From Pseudonocardia asaccharolytica DSM 44247 = NBRC 16224 (lineage in GTDB: Bacteria; Actinomycetota; Actinomycetes; Mycobacteriales; Pseudonocardiaceae), in the NCBI RefSeq assembly GCF_000423625.1, contig NZ_AUII01000012.1, forward strand, positions 61,756-125,755: DNA of 64,000 bases, in the 5' to 3' direction. The number at the start of each line of letters is the position of its first letter. The stretch's first letter is position 1. The position numbers and the translations under genes are program-made. Of this stretch, positions 45,264-54,202 are shown piece after piece. The notes under the pieces were generated by a model. That model did no database searches, was not told the DNA's origin, and saw only the letters and a program-made list of their open reading frames with translations.

Positions 45264-46196
45264 ATGACGCCCCGCGACCGCGTACTGGGCGCCCTCGTCG
45301 CTCTGATCTGGGGGATCAACTTCGTCGCGATCCATATCGGACTGCAGCATTTCCCGCCGCTGCTGCTGGCCGCGCTGCGGTTCGGCCTGATCGCGCTGCC
45401 CACGGTGCTGCTGGTGCCCCGGCCGCAGGTGCCGGTGCGCTGGCTGATCGGCTACGGGCTGGGCTTCGGCACCGTGCAGTTCGTCTTCCTGTTCATCGCG
45501 ATGGACATCGGAATGCCCGCCGGGCTGGCGTCACTGGTGCTGCAGGCCTCGGCCCCGTTCACGGTGCTGCTCGGTGCGCTGCTGCTGCGCGAGCGGCCGA
45601 CCGTGCGGCAGGGCGCCGGGATCGGCCTTGCCGTGCTGGGGCTGGCCGCCATCGCGGTCAGCCGCGCCGAGAGCGCGGCGCTGTTGCCGGTGCTGCTCAC
45701 CCTGGTCGGCGCGCTGGGATGGGCGTTCGGCAACCTCTGCGCCAGGCTCGCCGCGCCACCCGACCCGCTGCACCTGACGCTGTGGATGACGGTGGTCCCG
45801 CCGGTGCCGCTGCTCGGGCTGTCGCTGGTGCTGGAGGGTCCGGCGGCCGACTGGGCGGCGCTGCGCGCGGCGTTCACCCCCTCCGGGGTGCCCGGGCTGG
45901 TGGCGCTGGTCTACCTGGTGCTGCTGGCGACCGTGCTCGCCTCCGGGATCTGGACCGCGCTGATGCGCCGCTACCCGGCCGGTGTCGTCGCGCCGTACTC
46001 GCTGCTGGTGCCGGTGGTCGGGATCGGTGCGGCCGCCGCGGCGCTGGGGGAGCGGCCGACCATCGTGGAGTTGGCCGCCGGGGTCGTCATCATCGGCGGG
46101 GTCCTGCTCGGCACCCCGCGGGTTCCGCGTCGGCCGCGGGCCGGGGCGGCGCCGGCCGGATCAGGTCTATGGCGTCTGCCACAGCGCTCACCCTAG
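45264..46196 (+). CDS. EamA/DMT-superfamily transporter
   Basis: This 310-residue protein has ten helices arranged as two EamA repeats (LVALIWGINFVAIHIGLQHFPPLLLAALRF in the first, GALGWAFGNLCARLA in the second). Such proteins export amino acids or other metabolites. ATG 45264 gives the normal length. An upstream ATG at 45210 would add 18 residues and lies in the regulatory gap. It diverges from the LysR gene. Confidence 0.87.
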   Translation: MTPRDRVLGALVALIWGINFVAIHIGLQHFPPLLLAALRFGLIALPTVLLVPRPQVPVRWLIGYGLGFGTVQFVFLFIAMDIGMPAGLASLVLQASAPFTVLLGALLLRERPTVRQGAGIGLAVLGLAAIAVSRAESAALLPVLLTLVGALGWAFGNLCARLAAPPDPLHLTLWMTVVPPVPLLGLSLVLEGPAADWAALRAAFTPSGVPGLVALVYLVLLATVLASGIWTALMRRYPAGVVAPYSLLVPVVGIGAAAAALGERPTIVELAAGVVIIGGVLLGTPRVPRRPRAGAAPAGSGLWRLPQRSP

Positions 46197-46432
46197 GCTG
46201 GCCAGGGGAGATGCGGAGGGCGGGAGTGGACGAGGGCGTCTGCGCGATCCGGCCGGGGATCGACCTCGACCTCGACGAGCCGCCGGACCCGGTCGCCGCC
46301 GCGGGGGCCGAGCGCCAGCGGACGCAGTCCCCCCTCGCAACTCTGCTGCAACCGTTGCCCGCCGCACCCGATTCCGGTGAGGTGGGTCACGGGGCAGCTG
46401 CCCCGTGACGCGGACCGGTACGGGAGGGCCTG
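46197..46432. other. Region upstream of the aco operon
   Basis: The 236 bases before acoX hold no confident gene. A 65-codon frame (46211-46408) is acidic and lacks a ribosome site. The main visible feature is a perfect palindrome next to the acoX start, given separately. Confidence 0.5.
46386..46409. promoter_or_regulatory. 24-bp perfect palindrome upstream of acoX
   Basis: GTCACGGGGCAG is followed directly by its reverse complement, with no loop, ending 23 bases before the acoX start. Lack of a loop favours a protein-binding operator over a terminator. Confidence 0.6.
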
Positions 46433-47536
46433 GTGCAGCAGGGCGGACCGAACGGGCGAGGCGGCGCCGTCGCCACGACGCTGCCGGTCATCCCCGGTTC
46501 GACCATCGGCATCGTGGCCAACCCCATGTCCGGCCGCGACATCCGCAGACTGGTCGCGCAGGCGTCGGTGTTCCCCAACGCCGAGAAGACCAACATGGTG
46601 CTGCGGCTGATCGCGGCGGCGGGCGGCGCCGGCGTCGACCGCGTCCTCATGTCGACCGACGCGATGGGCGTCGCGGGCGGCGTGCTGCGAGTCCGGGACA
46701 AACGCCGCGCCACCGCCGGCCGCTGGCCGGACCTGCACTTCGTCGCGCTCGACTCGATCAGCGGAACCGCCGAGGACACCCGCGCACTGGTCCGGCTCAT
46801 GCGCGAGCGCGGCGCCTCGGTCATCGTGCTGCTCGGCGGCGACGGCACCGTGCGCGCCGCATCGGGTCAGAGCGGCGACGTCGCCCTGCTGCCGCTCTCG
46901 ACCGGGACCAACAACGCGTTCCCCGAGATGTGGGAGGCCACCGTCGCCGGCGCCGCGGTCGGGTTGTTCGCGACCGGCCGCGTCGCGACCGGCGAGGTGA
47001 CGCGGCGGGCGAAGGCGCTGCACGTCGCGGCGGGCGCGGTCAGCGAGATCGCGCTGGTCGACGTCTGCGTCTCGACGGTGGCGCACGTCGGCTCCAAGGC
47101 GCTGTGGCAGCCCGAGACCCTGCGCGAGCTCTACTGCGCCTTCGCCGAACCGCACGCCATCGGGCTGTCGAGCATCGCCGGGCTACTGGCGCCCAGCAGC
47201 CGCACCGGCCCCGACGGCGTCGCGGTCGCGATGACCGCACCCGCGCGGGCCGCGCGGACGGTGCTGGCGCCGATCGCCCCTGGGGTCCTCGCACCGATCG
47301 GGATCCGGGAGGCGCGGGCGCTCCCGCCCGGGGTGGCGCAGCCGGTCGCCCTGGACCGCGGCACGGTCGCCGTCGACGGCGAGCGCGAGATCGAGTTCGG
47401 CCCGGCCACCCCCGTCACCGTCACCCTGGCGCACGACGGGCCCAGGGTGCTCGACGTGCGCGCCGTCCTCGCCGCCGCCGCCGCGCGGCGGCTGTTCGTC
47501 CGCGAGTCCCGCGAGCTCACCCAGGAGATCCGATGA
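46433..47536 (+). CDS. acoX: Acetoin catabolism protein X (NAD-kinase-like)
   Basis: This 367-residue protein is of the ATP-NAD kinase/diacylglycerol kinase-like fold with nucleotide motif LLGGDGTVR (GGDGT at 135-139) and STGTNNAFPE. AcoX proteins accompany acetoin dehydrogenase genes, but their reaction is not established. GTG 46433 has GGGAGGG four to five bases upstream. The stop overlaps the ATG of a 21-codon frame. Confidence 0.88.
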   Translation: MQQGGPNGRGGAVATTLPVIPGSTIGIVANPMSGRDIRRLVAQASVFPNAEKTNMVLRLIAAAGGAGVDRVLMSTDAMGVAGGVLRVRDKRRATAGRWPDLHFVALDSISGTAEDTRALVRLMRERGASVIVLLGGDGTVRAASGQSGDVALLPLSTGTNNAFPEMWEATVAGAAVGLFATGRVATGEVTRRAKALHVAAGAVSEIALVDVCVSTVAHVGSKALWQPETLRELYCAFAEPHAIGLSSIAGLLAPSSRTGPDGVAVAMTAPARAARTVLAPIAPGVLAPIGIREARALPPGVAQPVALDRGTVAVDGEREIEFGPATPVTVTLAHDGPRVLDVRAVLAAAAARRLFVRESRELTQEIR

Positions 47537-47598
47537 AGGCAGCACGCTACATGACCGGACAGCCGGTCATGATCGACGGAGGGATCGTGATGTCATGA
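47533..47598 (+). pseudogene. 21-codon relic of a short-chain dehydrogenase, coupled between acoX and acoA
   Basis: The frame begins with ATG overlapping the acoX stop and ends with TGA overlapping the acoA ATG. It encodes ...RYMTGQPVMIDGGIVMS, which is the C-terminal tail of short-chain dehydrogenases (TGQ-x-x-x-(V/I)DGG). The body of the enzyme, including the nucleotide motif and YxxxK, is missing. The simplest reading is an internal in-frame deletion of an acetoin/diacetyl reductase-like gene that kept both coupling junctions. Confidence 0.7.
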
Positions 47599-48590
47599 CA
47601 GGCACTCTCCCGACCACCGTGACCCAGGAGCTCGGCCCGGACGCCCTGCTCACGGCCTACCGCACGATGCGGACCGTCCGGGAGTTCGAGGAGCGGGTGC
47701 ACAAGGAGTTCGCCGGCGGCGACATCCCCGGCTTCGTGCACCTGTACGCAGGCGAGGAGGCCTCGGCGGCCGGGGTGTGCATGCACCTCGACGACCGCGA
47801 CGCGATCGCCTCCACCCACCGCGGGCACGGCCACTGCATCGCCAAGGGCGTCGACGTCGGCGGGATGATGGCCGAGATCTACGGCAAGGCCACCGGGTCG
47901 TGCAAGGGCAAGGGCGGTTCGATGCACATCGCCGACCTGTCCAAGGGCATGCTCGGAGCGAACGGCATCGTCGGCGGTGGCCCGCCGCTGATCTGCGGGC
48001 GCGCGCTGGCAGCCAAGCAGCAGGGCAGCGGCGGGGTGGCGGTGGCGTTCTTCGGCGACGGCGCGTCGAACCAGGGCACGACGCTGGAGTCGCTCAACCT
48101 GGCCTCGATCTGGAACCTGCCGGCGATCTTCGTGGCCGAGAACAACGGCTACGCCGAGACCACGTCGTCGACCTGGTCGGTGGCCACCGACGACATCGCC
48201 GACCGCGCCGCCGCATTCGGGATGCCCGGGGTGATCGTCGACGGGTTCGACTTCTTCGCCGTCCACGAGGCCGCGGGCGAGGCGGTCGCGCGCGCCCGCG
48301 AGGGGGGCGGCCCGACTCTCATCGAGGTCAAGTTCACCCGCTACTTCGGCCATTTCGAGGGCGACCAGCAGCTCTACCGCGGCGACGAGGTGGCCCACGC
48401 GCGGGAGAACCTCGACTGCCTGAAGCGGTTCCGCACCCGGGTCACCGAGGCGGGCCAGCTGACGAACGAGCAGCTCGACGGCGTCGACACCGAGGTCGCC
48501 GAGTTCATCGACCAGGCCGTGACCGAGGCCAAGGCCGCCCCCAAACCGGGTCCGGATCAGCTGCTCACCGACGTCTACGTCGCGTACTGA
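47595..48590 (+). CDS. acoA: Acetoin dehydrogenase E1 component, alpha subunit
   Basis: This 331-residue thiamine-diphosphate-dependent subunit has the TPP motif starting FFGDGASNQG and ending AENNGY, with HRGHGHCIAKG and KGKGGSMHIAD near the substrate site. With AcoB it cleaves acetoin to acetaldehyde and an acetyl unit on lipoamide. The start overlaps the SDR-relic stop (ATGA), and acoB follows 13 bases later behind GGAGG. Confidence 0.93.
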   Translation: MTGTLPTTVTQELGPDALLTAYRTMRTVREFEERVHKEFAGGDIPGFVHLYAGEEASAAGVCMHLDDRDAIASTHRGHGHCIAKGVDVGGMMAEIYGKATGSCKGKGGSMHIADLSKGMLGANGIVGGGPPLICGRALAAKQQGSGGVAVAFFGDGASNQGTTLESLNLASIWNLPAIFVAENNGYAETTSSTWSVATDDIADRAAAFGMPGVIVDGFDFFAVHEAAGEAVARAREGGGPTLIEVKFTRYFGHFEGDQQLYRGDEVAHARENLDCLKRFRTRVTEAGQLTNEQLDGVDTEVAEFIDQAVTEAKAAPKPGPDQLLTDVYVAY

Positions 48591-48603
48591 GGAGGGATCC
48601 GCA

Positions 48604-49617
48604 GTGGCACGCAGCATCACCTATCGCGAGGCGATCAACGAGGCGCTCGAGCAGGAGATGGAGCGCGACCCGCGCGTCATCGTCATGGGCGAGGACAACG
48701 CGGGCGGTGAGGGCTCGCCCGGTGAGATGGACGCCTGGGGCGGGGTCCTCGGGGTGACCAAGGGGCTGTACGGGAAGTTCCCCGGCCGGGTGATGGACAC
48801 CCCGATCTCGGAGTCGGCGTTCATCGGCGCCGCGATCGGCGCGGCGACCGGTGGCCTGCGTCCGGTCGCCGAGCTGATGTTCATCGACTTCATGGGCGTC
48901 TGCTTCGACCAGATCTTCAACCAGGCCGCGAAGTTCCGGTACATGTTCGGCGGCAAGGCGGTGACCCCGGTCGTCATCCGGACGATGTGGGGTGCGGGCC
49001 TGCGGGCAGCCGCGCAGCACTCGCAGTCGCTGCTGCCGGTGTTCACCCACATCCCCGGACTCAAGGTCGCGGCGCCGTCGAACGCCTACGACGCAAAGGG
49101 CCTGATGATCTCCGCGATCCGCGACGACGACCCGGTGATCTTCGCCGAGCACAAGCTGCTCTACGACACCGCGGCCGAGGTGCCGCAGGAGAGCTACACG
49201 ATCCCGTTCGGCGAGGCCAATATCGTGCGCGAGGGCTCCGACGTCACGATCGTGGCGATCGGGCGGATGGTGGGTATGGCGGCACAGGCCGCCGACGAGC
49301 TCGCCGGTTCCGGAATCCAGGCCGAGATCATCGACCCGCGCACGACGAGCCCGCTCGACACCGACACGATCCTGGAGAGCGTCGAGAACACCGGGCGGCT
49401 GGTGGTCGTCGACGAGTCGAACCCGCGCTGCTCGCTGGCCTGCGACATCGGGGCGATGGTCGCGCAGGAGGCGTTCGGGTCGCTGCGCGCGCCGATCCGG
49501 ATGGTGACCGGCCCGCATACTCCGGTCCCGTTCTCGGACGCGCTGGAGGACCTGTTCATCCCGGACGCGGCGAAGATCGCGGGCGCGGTGAAGAAGGCGG
49601 TCGACTATGGCGGATGA
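48604..49617 (+). CDS. acoB: Acetoin dehydrogenase E1 component, beta subunit
   Basis: This 337-residue subunit has the transketolase-type pyrimidine-binding domain and C-terminal domain of E1-beta proteins (YREAINEALEQEMERDPRV, TPISESAFIGAAIGAA, ENTGRLVVVDESNPRCS). It pairs with AcoA. GTG 48604 follows GGAGGG. It overlaps acoC by 11 bases. Confidence 0.93.
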   Translation: MARSITYREAINEALEQEMERDPRVIVMGEDNAGGEGSPGEMDAWGGVLGVTKGLYGKFPGRVMDTPISESAFIGAAIGAATGGLRPVAELMFIDFMGVCFDQIFNQAAKFRYMFGGKAVTPVVIRTMWGAGLRAAAQHSQSLLPVFTHIPGLKVAAPSNAYDAKGLMISAIRDDDPVIFAEHKLLYDTAAEVPQESYTIPFGEANIVREGSDVTIVAIGRMVGMAAQAADELAGSGIQAEIIDPRTTSPLDTDTILESVENTGRLVVVDESNPRCSLACDIGAMVAQEAFGSLRAPIRMVTGPHTPVPFSDALEDLFIPDAAKIAGAVKKAVDYGG

Positions 49618-50698
49618 GCGGATCCTGCGCATCACGATGCCCAAATGGGGTCTCTCGATGAAGACCGGGAAGATCATCGAGTGGTTCGTCGAGGAGGGTT
49701 CGACGATCAGCACGGGCGACGATCTCGCCGACATCGACACCGACAAGATCGCCGGCACGCTGGAGTCGACGGTCGACGGGCTGCTGCGCCGCATCGTCGC
49801 GCCCGCCGACTCCGAGTTGCCGATTGGGGCCACGCTCGCGGTGGTGGCCCCGGCCGAGGTCCCGGACTCCGAGATCGACGCCGTCGTCGCCGAGGCGCTG
49901 GCCGAGGTCGAGTCGGGCGCACTGGAAGCCGAGGCCGAGCCGGAGCCGCAGTCGGTCGAGGTGGCGGGGCGGACGATCTCCTACCTCACGCTCGGGGCGG
50001 AGACCGAGGCCGAGCCCGTCGTGCTGGTGCACGGCTACGGAGGCGACAAGAACTCGTGGCTGTTCGTGCAGCAGCCGCTGGCCGAGCACCGGCCGGTGCA
50101 CGCCCTGGACCTGCCGGGACACGGCGCGTCGAGCAAGGACGTCGGGGACGGGTCGCTGTCGCTGCTGGCCGACACCGTCGTCGGCTTCCTCGACGGGGTG
50201 GGCATCGAGCGGGCGCATCTGGTCGGGCACTCACTCGGCGGAGCCGTCGTCGCCGCCGCGGCGAAGGCCGCGCCGGAGAAGGTGGCGTCGCTGACGCTGC
50301 TGGCCCCGGCCGGCTTCGGTGGCCGTCCCAACGCGGGCTACCTGCGTGGATTCGCCGCCGCGACGTCGCGGCGGGAGCTCAAACCGCTGCTGGGCGACCT
50401 GTTCGCCGATCCCGGGCTGGTCACCCGACAGCTCGTCGACGACCTGCTGCGCTACAAGCGGCTCGACGGCGTCCCGGAGGCGCTGCGGACGCTGCTGGGC
50501 ACGCTGCTCACCGAAGCCGGCGAGCAGGCCATCGACACCCCCGGCCTGCTCGCCGGGGTGGAGGCGCCGGTGACCGTCGTCTGGGGGCGGGAGGACAAGA
50601 TCCTGCCGCTGCCCGAGGGGAAGGTCGAGCAGGTCGACGCGGGCCACATGCTGCACATGGAGGCCGCGAACGACATCCTCCGCCTGATCCCCCTGTGA
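49607..50698 (+). CDS. acoC: Acetoin dehydrogenase E2: lipoyl domain fused to alpha/beta-hydrolase
   Basis: This 363-residue protein has an N-terminal lipoyl domain (about 5-85) with lipoyl-lysine K47 (DTDKIAG). An acidic linker leads to an alpha/beta-hydrolase domain (VVLVHGYGGDKNSW, nucleophile S209 in GHSLGG, C-terminal His in DAGHMLHME). This replaces the usual E2 catalytic domain and is the known AcoC design. The final Leu and stop codon (CTG TGA) lie inside a perfect hairpin that ends the operon. No E3 gene is present here, so a central lipoamide dehydrogenase is presumably used. Confidence 0.92.
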   Translation: MADERILRITMPKWGLSMKTGKIIEWFVEEGSTISTGDDLADIDTDKIAGTLESTVDGLLRRIVAPADSELPIGATLAVVAPAEVPDSEIDAVVAEALAEVESGALEAEAEPEPQSVEVAGRTISYLTLGAETEAEPVVLVHGYGGDKNSWLFVQQPLAEHRPVHALDLPGHGASSKDVGDGSLSLLADTVVGFLDGVGIERAHLVGHSLGGAVVAAAAKAAPEKVASLTLLAPAGFGGRPNAGYLRGFAAATSRRELKPLLGDLFADPGLVTRQLVDDLLRYKRLDGVPEALRTLLGTLLTEAGEQAIDTPGLLAGVEAPVTVVWGREDKILPLPEGKVEQVDAGHMLHMEAANDILRLIPL

Positions 50699-50740
50699 GT
50701 GCGTAACAGTGTTGGAACACTGTTACGCACTCACAGGGGG
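50689..50740. terminator. Perfect 25-bp hairpin at the end of the aco operon
   Basis: Arms 50689-50713 and 50716-50740 are exact complements around a GG loop, with core GTGAGTGCGTAACAGTGTT. It lies between convergent genes and contains the acoC stop. A near-identical element lies at 54203-54250. Confidence 0.88.
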
Positions 50741-50762
50741 AGGTGACCTGCGTCGGGACTGC

Positions 50763-51809
50763 TCACGGCCGCGCCTGCAACACCATGTTGAACGGGGTTT
50801 CGGCCACCCGTTGCACCGTGCGGAAGCCAGCCTCGGTCAGGACCTGGCGCAGCCGTGCCTCGCCGGCCTGCGCGCCCAGCGCGGACCCGCCGTCCTGGGC
50901 GAGCGAGTTCGGGGTGCACAGCTGGGTGGAGAACGCGTAGTAGGTGGCGCTGACCGGGTTGAGGTTGTCCTCGATCCGGTCGGCGGCCCTCGGTTCCACG
51001 ATCATCGCGGTGCCGCCGGGGTTCAGGGCGGCGCGGCTGTGCCGGCCGGCACCGGTGGGGTCGCCCATGTCGTGCAGGCAGTCGAAGAACGTGACCAGGT
51101 CGTAGGTGCCGGGGAAGTCGGCGGCGGTGGCGATCTCGAACCGGACCCGGGAGGCGAGGCCGGCGTCGGCAGCCCGTTTGCGCGCCGCGGTCACCGAGTC
51201 GGGATGCGGGTCGAAGCCGACGAACCGCGACGCCGGGTAGGCCTCGGCCATGACCAGGGTCGAGGCCCCATGGCCGCATCCGATGTCGGCGACGGTAGCG
51301 CCGTCGCGGAGCCTGTCCTCCACCCCGTCGAGGGCAGGGATCCACGAGGTGACCAGGTGGTTGCGGTAGCTGGGGGCGAAGAACCGCTCGCAGCCGGGGT
51401 AGAGCTCGGGGTGGTGGTCGCCCCAGCCGATGCCCGCGCCGGTGCGGAACGCCTCGGCCAGCCGATAGGTGGACTGGACCGTGGCCAGCGCCAGCTGGTA
51501 GGCGCCGATCACGCAGACCGGGCTGGTTTCGTCGGTGAGCGCCACGGCGTGCTCCGCCGGTAGCGTGTACCGTCCGTCGCCCTCGTAGGTGAGATAGCCG
51601 TTGGCGGCCTGCGAGGCCAGCCACTCCCGCACGTAACGCTCATGGGTGTCGGTGCGCGCGGCTAGTTCGGCGGCGGTGAGCGGGCCGGCGTCCGCCATCG
51701 CGGTGAACAGCCCGAGCCGGTCTCCCAGCGCGACCAACGCCGCGTTGCCCATCAGCCCGACGTCGGCCACGGCCTTGTGCACGAACTCCATCAGCCGGTT
51801 CTCGTCCAT
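50763..51809 (-). CDS. Methyltransferase with N-terminal winged-helix domain
   Basis: This 348-residue protein has a winged-helix dimer-type N-terminus (about 1-90, LGDRLGLFTAMADAGPLTAAELAAR) and a class I SAM fold (motif I VADIGCGHGAST, FVGFDPHPDS, FFDCLHDMGDP). It resembles small-molecule O-methyltransferase-like proteins. ATG 51809 follows GGAGCAGAAG. It overlaps the end of the upstream MFS gene by 19 bases, so the two form an operon. Confidence 0.85.
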   Translation of the reverse strand: MDENRLMEFVHKAVADVGLMGNAALVALGDRLGLFTAMADAGPLTAAELAARTDTHERYVREWLASQAANGYLTYEGDGRYTLPAEHAVALTDETSPVCVIGAYQLALATVQSTYRLAEAFRTGAGIGWGDHHPELYPGCERFFAPSYRNHLVTSWIPALDGVEDRLRDGATVADIGCGHGASTLVMAEAYPASRFVGFDPHPDSVTAARKRAADAGLASRVRFEIATAADFPGTYDLVTFFDCLHDMGDPTGAGRHSRAALNPGGTAMIVEPRAADRIEDNLNPVSATYYAFSTQLCTPNSLAQDGGSALGAQAGEARLRQVLTEAGFRTVQRVAETPFNMVLQARP

Positions 51810-53002
51810 CTTCTGCTCCTTTCCATCGGGTGGGAGGGCGGGACCCACGGGTCGCCGCCCTGGTCGAGGGGGTCGGTGACGCGGAGCGCGAGCAGCGCGG
51901 ACGCGGCGAGTCCGGCGGCGAGCATCAGACCCAGCCAGGCGTAGCCGGCGCCGGCGATCAGCGCGCCGCCGACGGTCGCGCCGAGTAGGTAGCCGAGCTG
52001 GGTGACGGCGGTGCGGGCGGCCATCATCGCCCCGGGCTGGTCGGGCAGCTGGTCCAGGCCGAGCCCGGCCGAGGCCGGGGTGCGCACCCCGGCGGCGAAC
52101 CCGATCAGAACGCAGAGGGCGACGGCCGACGCCACCGAGCCGGCCGCGGCGAGCAGCACCGGCAGCAGGAGGGCCATCACCAACGCCGCGACCGCCACCT
52201 GCCGTCGCCGCGGCAGGAACCCGGTCAGCCGACCGCTGCGGGTCGCGGTCACGACGTAGGCCGCCGGTCCGGCGGCCAGCACCCAGCCGACCGCCGCGTC
52301 ACGCACCCCGAGCGTCTCGATGAAGAACGCCCCGCTGAACGTCAGGAACGCGGTCCAGGCGCCGTAGGCGATCAACTCTCCGGCCAGCCAGCGCCGCGCC
52401 GAGGCCGTGCCGAGCACCGCGCGGAGCGGCCGCGCCGCCCGACGAGCGGGCACCGGCGCGGCGGTACGCGCCGCCAGCAGCGCCGCGACCGCGATCACCG
52501 CGGGGACCGCCTGCGCCACCCGCCAGGACATCCAGCCGGTCAGCAGCCCGACCATGGGGTTGATGAGGATCCATGCCCCGGCGTTCGCGGCGGCGACGTA
52601 ACCCATCGCGCGCCCGCGCCGAGGCGGCGGGGAGACCGATACTCCGGCGAAGCCGGCCGAGAGCAGGCAGGCGAACGCGAGGCCGACCAGCAGGTGCGCG
52701 GTCAGGAAGACCGCCAGCGTCGGGGCCGTGGCGACTGCGGCGCAGGCCACGATCGCCAGGCCGGCGCCGGCCGCGAGCAGCCGTCGGCCGTCCAACGCGC
52801 CGGAGCGGGCGGCCAACCCCCCTGATGCGGCGAGCGCGGCACCGGCGGCGATCGAGCGGGCCTGGCCGACCACGCCCACCGGCGCCCCGAGCTCGTCCCC
52901 GATCGCCACGATCGTCGGCCCGAGCACGACCAGCAGCGCCTGCGAGGCCATCGTCGCCAGGACGAGCGGGGCGAGGGCGGCCCGGGAGGATGCAGTGGTC
53001 AC
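51791..53002 (-). CDS. Major facilitator superfamily transporter
   Basis: This 403-residue exporter has twelve helices (AALAPLVLATMASQALLVVLGP at the start). Basic loops lie after helix 2 and in the middle (PPPRRGRAMGY, PARRAARPLR). GTG 53002 is chosen because TAGCGT lies seven bases upstream, a leaderless pattern. The substrate is unknown. It is cotranscribed with the methyltransferase, which hints at export of a methylated product. Confidence 0.85.
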   Translation of the reverse strand: MTTASSRAALAPLVLATMASQALLVVLGPTIVAIGDELGAPVGVVGQARSIAAGAALAASGGLAARSGALDGRRLLAAGAGLAIVACAAVATAPTLAVFLTAHLLVGLAFACLLSAGFAGVSVSPPPRRGRAMGYVAAANAGAWILINPMVGLLTGWMSWRVAQAVPAVIAVAALLAARTAAPVPARRAARPLRAVLGTASARRWLAGELIAYGAWTAFLTFSGAFFIETLGVRDAAVGWVLAAGPAAYVVTATRSGRLTGFLPRRRQVAVAALVMALLLPVLLAAAGSVASAVALCVLIGFAAGVRTPASAGLGLDQLPDQPGAMMAARTAVTQLGYLLGATVGGALIAGAGYAWLGLMLAAGLAASALLALRVTDPLDQGGDPWVPPSHPMERSRRWTRTG

Positions 53003-53009
53003 CGCTGGA

Positions 53010-53015
53010 ACGCTA
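53010..53015 (-). promoter_or_regulatory. -10 element of the leaderless MFS gene
   Basis: TAGCGT on the minus strand, seven bases before GTG 53002. Confidence 0.55.
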
Positions 53016-53093
53016 TGAGCGGGCGGGGCGGACGCCTTCCGTTCCACCACCCAATTCCCGGCCGGCGGATGGCGGTGTCCACGTAGCCGAACC

Positions 53094-54167
53094 TCAGCGA
53101 CCTGACGGGGCCTGCTCGACCCGGGCGACATAGGCGGCGGCCGCGGCCCGGGCCCCCTTGCCCGAAACGCCCAGCTTGGCGTAGCTGTTGGACAGGTGCC
53201 GCTCGACGGTGCGGGCGCTGATGTGCAGCCGATCGGCGATCTGCTCGTTGCCCAGTCCCGCCGTCACCAGCCTGAGCACCTCGCGCTCGCGGTGGCTCAG
53301 CTCCCCGGCGGCGACGGGAGCAGCCGGCGGGGTCTCGAGGAAGGCGTGCAGCTCGCGCACGAAGACCGGCCAGGCAGGCTCGTCGGGCAGCAGCACGTGG
53401 TTGCGGCTGTCCAGCGGCAGCAGCCGGGCGTCCGGGATCCGGGTCGCGAGCAGGCGTCCCTCCTCGAACGGCACGCTCACCTCGTCGCGGGCGTGGGCGA
53501 CCAGGGTCGGGACCCGCACCTGGTCCAGCAGACCGGTGACGTCGACCTCACCCCATGTGTGCCGCAGCCGCCCGGCCATCGTCGGGGACGTCGATACCCG
53601 CATCAGCTCGTCGAACCACGCCATCTGCCGGTCGGTGGCATCCGGTACGAACCGGGTGGTGAACACGCGCCGGAACACCGGGTCGGCCCGCTCCCAGCCG
53701 ACCCGGACGATGCCCTCCAGCAGTTCGACCTCCGCCCGCTGCTCGGCGGACAGGTCCCGCCGCATCCGCCCCCTCGCGTATCCGCCGCAGAGGACCAGCC
53801 GGCTGATCCGCTCCGGGTGCCGGGCCGCGTAGCAGATCGCGGCCGCTCCGCCCTGCGAGATGCCGAGCAGGGCGAATCGGTCGAGACGGGCCGCTTCGAC
53901 CACGGTCGCCAGGTCGTCGACGAACGCCTCCAGCGTGATCCGCTGTGGCTCCCGATCAGACAGACCGCATCCACGTTCGTCGTAACGCACCACCTGGTGG
54001 CCCCGTCCGAGCTCCTTCCACCAGTGCCGCCACAGCGGGCTGTGCCAGTCGTGCTCCAGGTGGGTGACCCAGTTGGCGACCTTGACGATCGCCGGCCCCC
54101 GCCCGTGTGTCGCGTATGCCAGCCGGATCCCGTCCACCGCCGTGCAGAACCGGATCTGCTGCTCCAC
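53094..54167 (-). CDS. Alpha/beta-hydrolase fused to LuxR-type DNA-binding domain
   Basis: This 357-residue protein joins an alpha/beta-hydrolase (about 1-270) to a C-terminal LuxR helix-turn-helix (about 287-347, LSHREREVLRLVTAGLGNEQIADRLHISARTVERHLSNSYAKLG). The hydrolase shows RYDERGCGLSD, nucleophile S104 in GISQGG, and a histidine in SRNHVLL. The hydrolase part probably senses or converts a small ligand to control DNA binding. A hairpin separates it from the ABC genes upstream. Confidence 0.88.
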   Translation of the reverse strand: MEQQIRFCTAVDGIRLAYATHGRGPAIVKVANWVTHLEHDWHSPLWRHWWKELGRGHQVVRYDERGCGLSDREPQRITLEAFVDDLATVVEAARLDRFALLGISQGGAAAICYAARHPERISRLVLCGGYARGRMRRDLSAEQRAEVELLEGIVRVGWERADPVFRRVFTTRFVPDATDRQMAWFDELMRVSTSPTMAGRLRHTWGEVDVTGLLDQVRVPTLVAHARDEVSVPFEEGRLLATRIPDARLLPLDSRNHVLLPDEPAWPVFVRELHAFLETPPAAPVAAGELSHREREVLRLVTAGLGNEQIADRLHISARTVERHLSNSYAKLGVSGKGARAAAAAYVARVEQAPSGR

Positions 54168-54202
54168 CCGCCCAGTCTAGGGCGAACCCGCAGCTCAACG
54201 CC

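Noticed and set aside
46211..46408. 65-codon frame before acoX
   Set aside because: No ribosome site or recognisable protein, and the acoX-proximal palindrome overlaps its 3' end. Left as a region note only.
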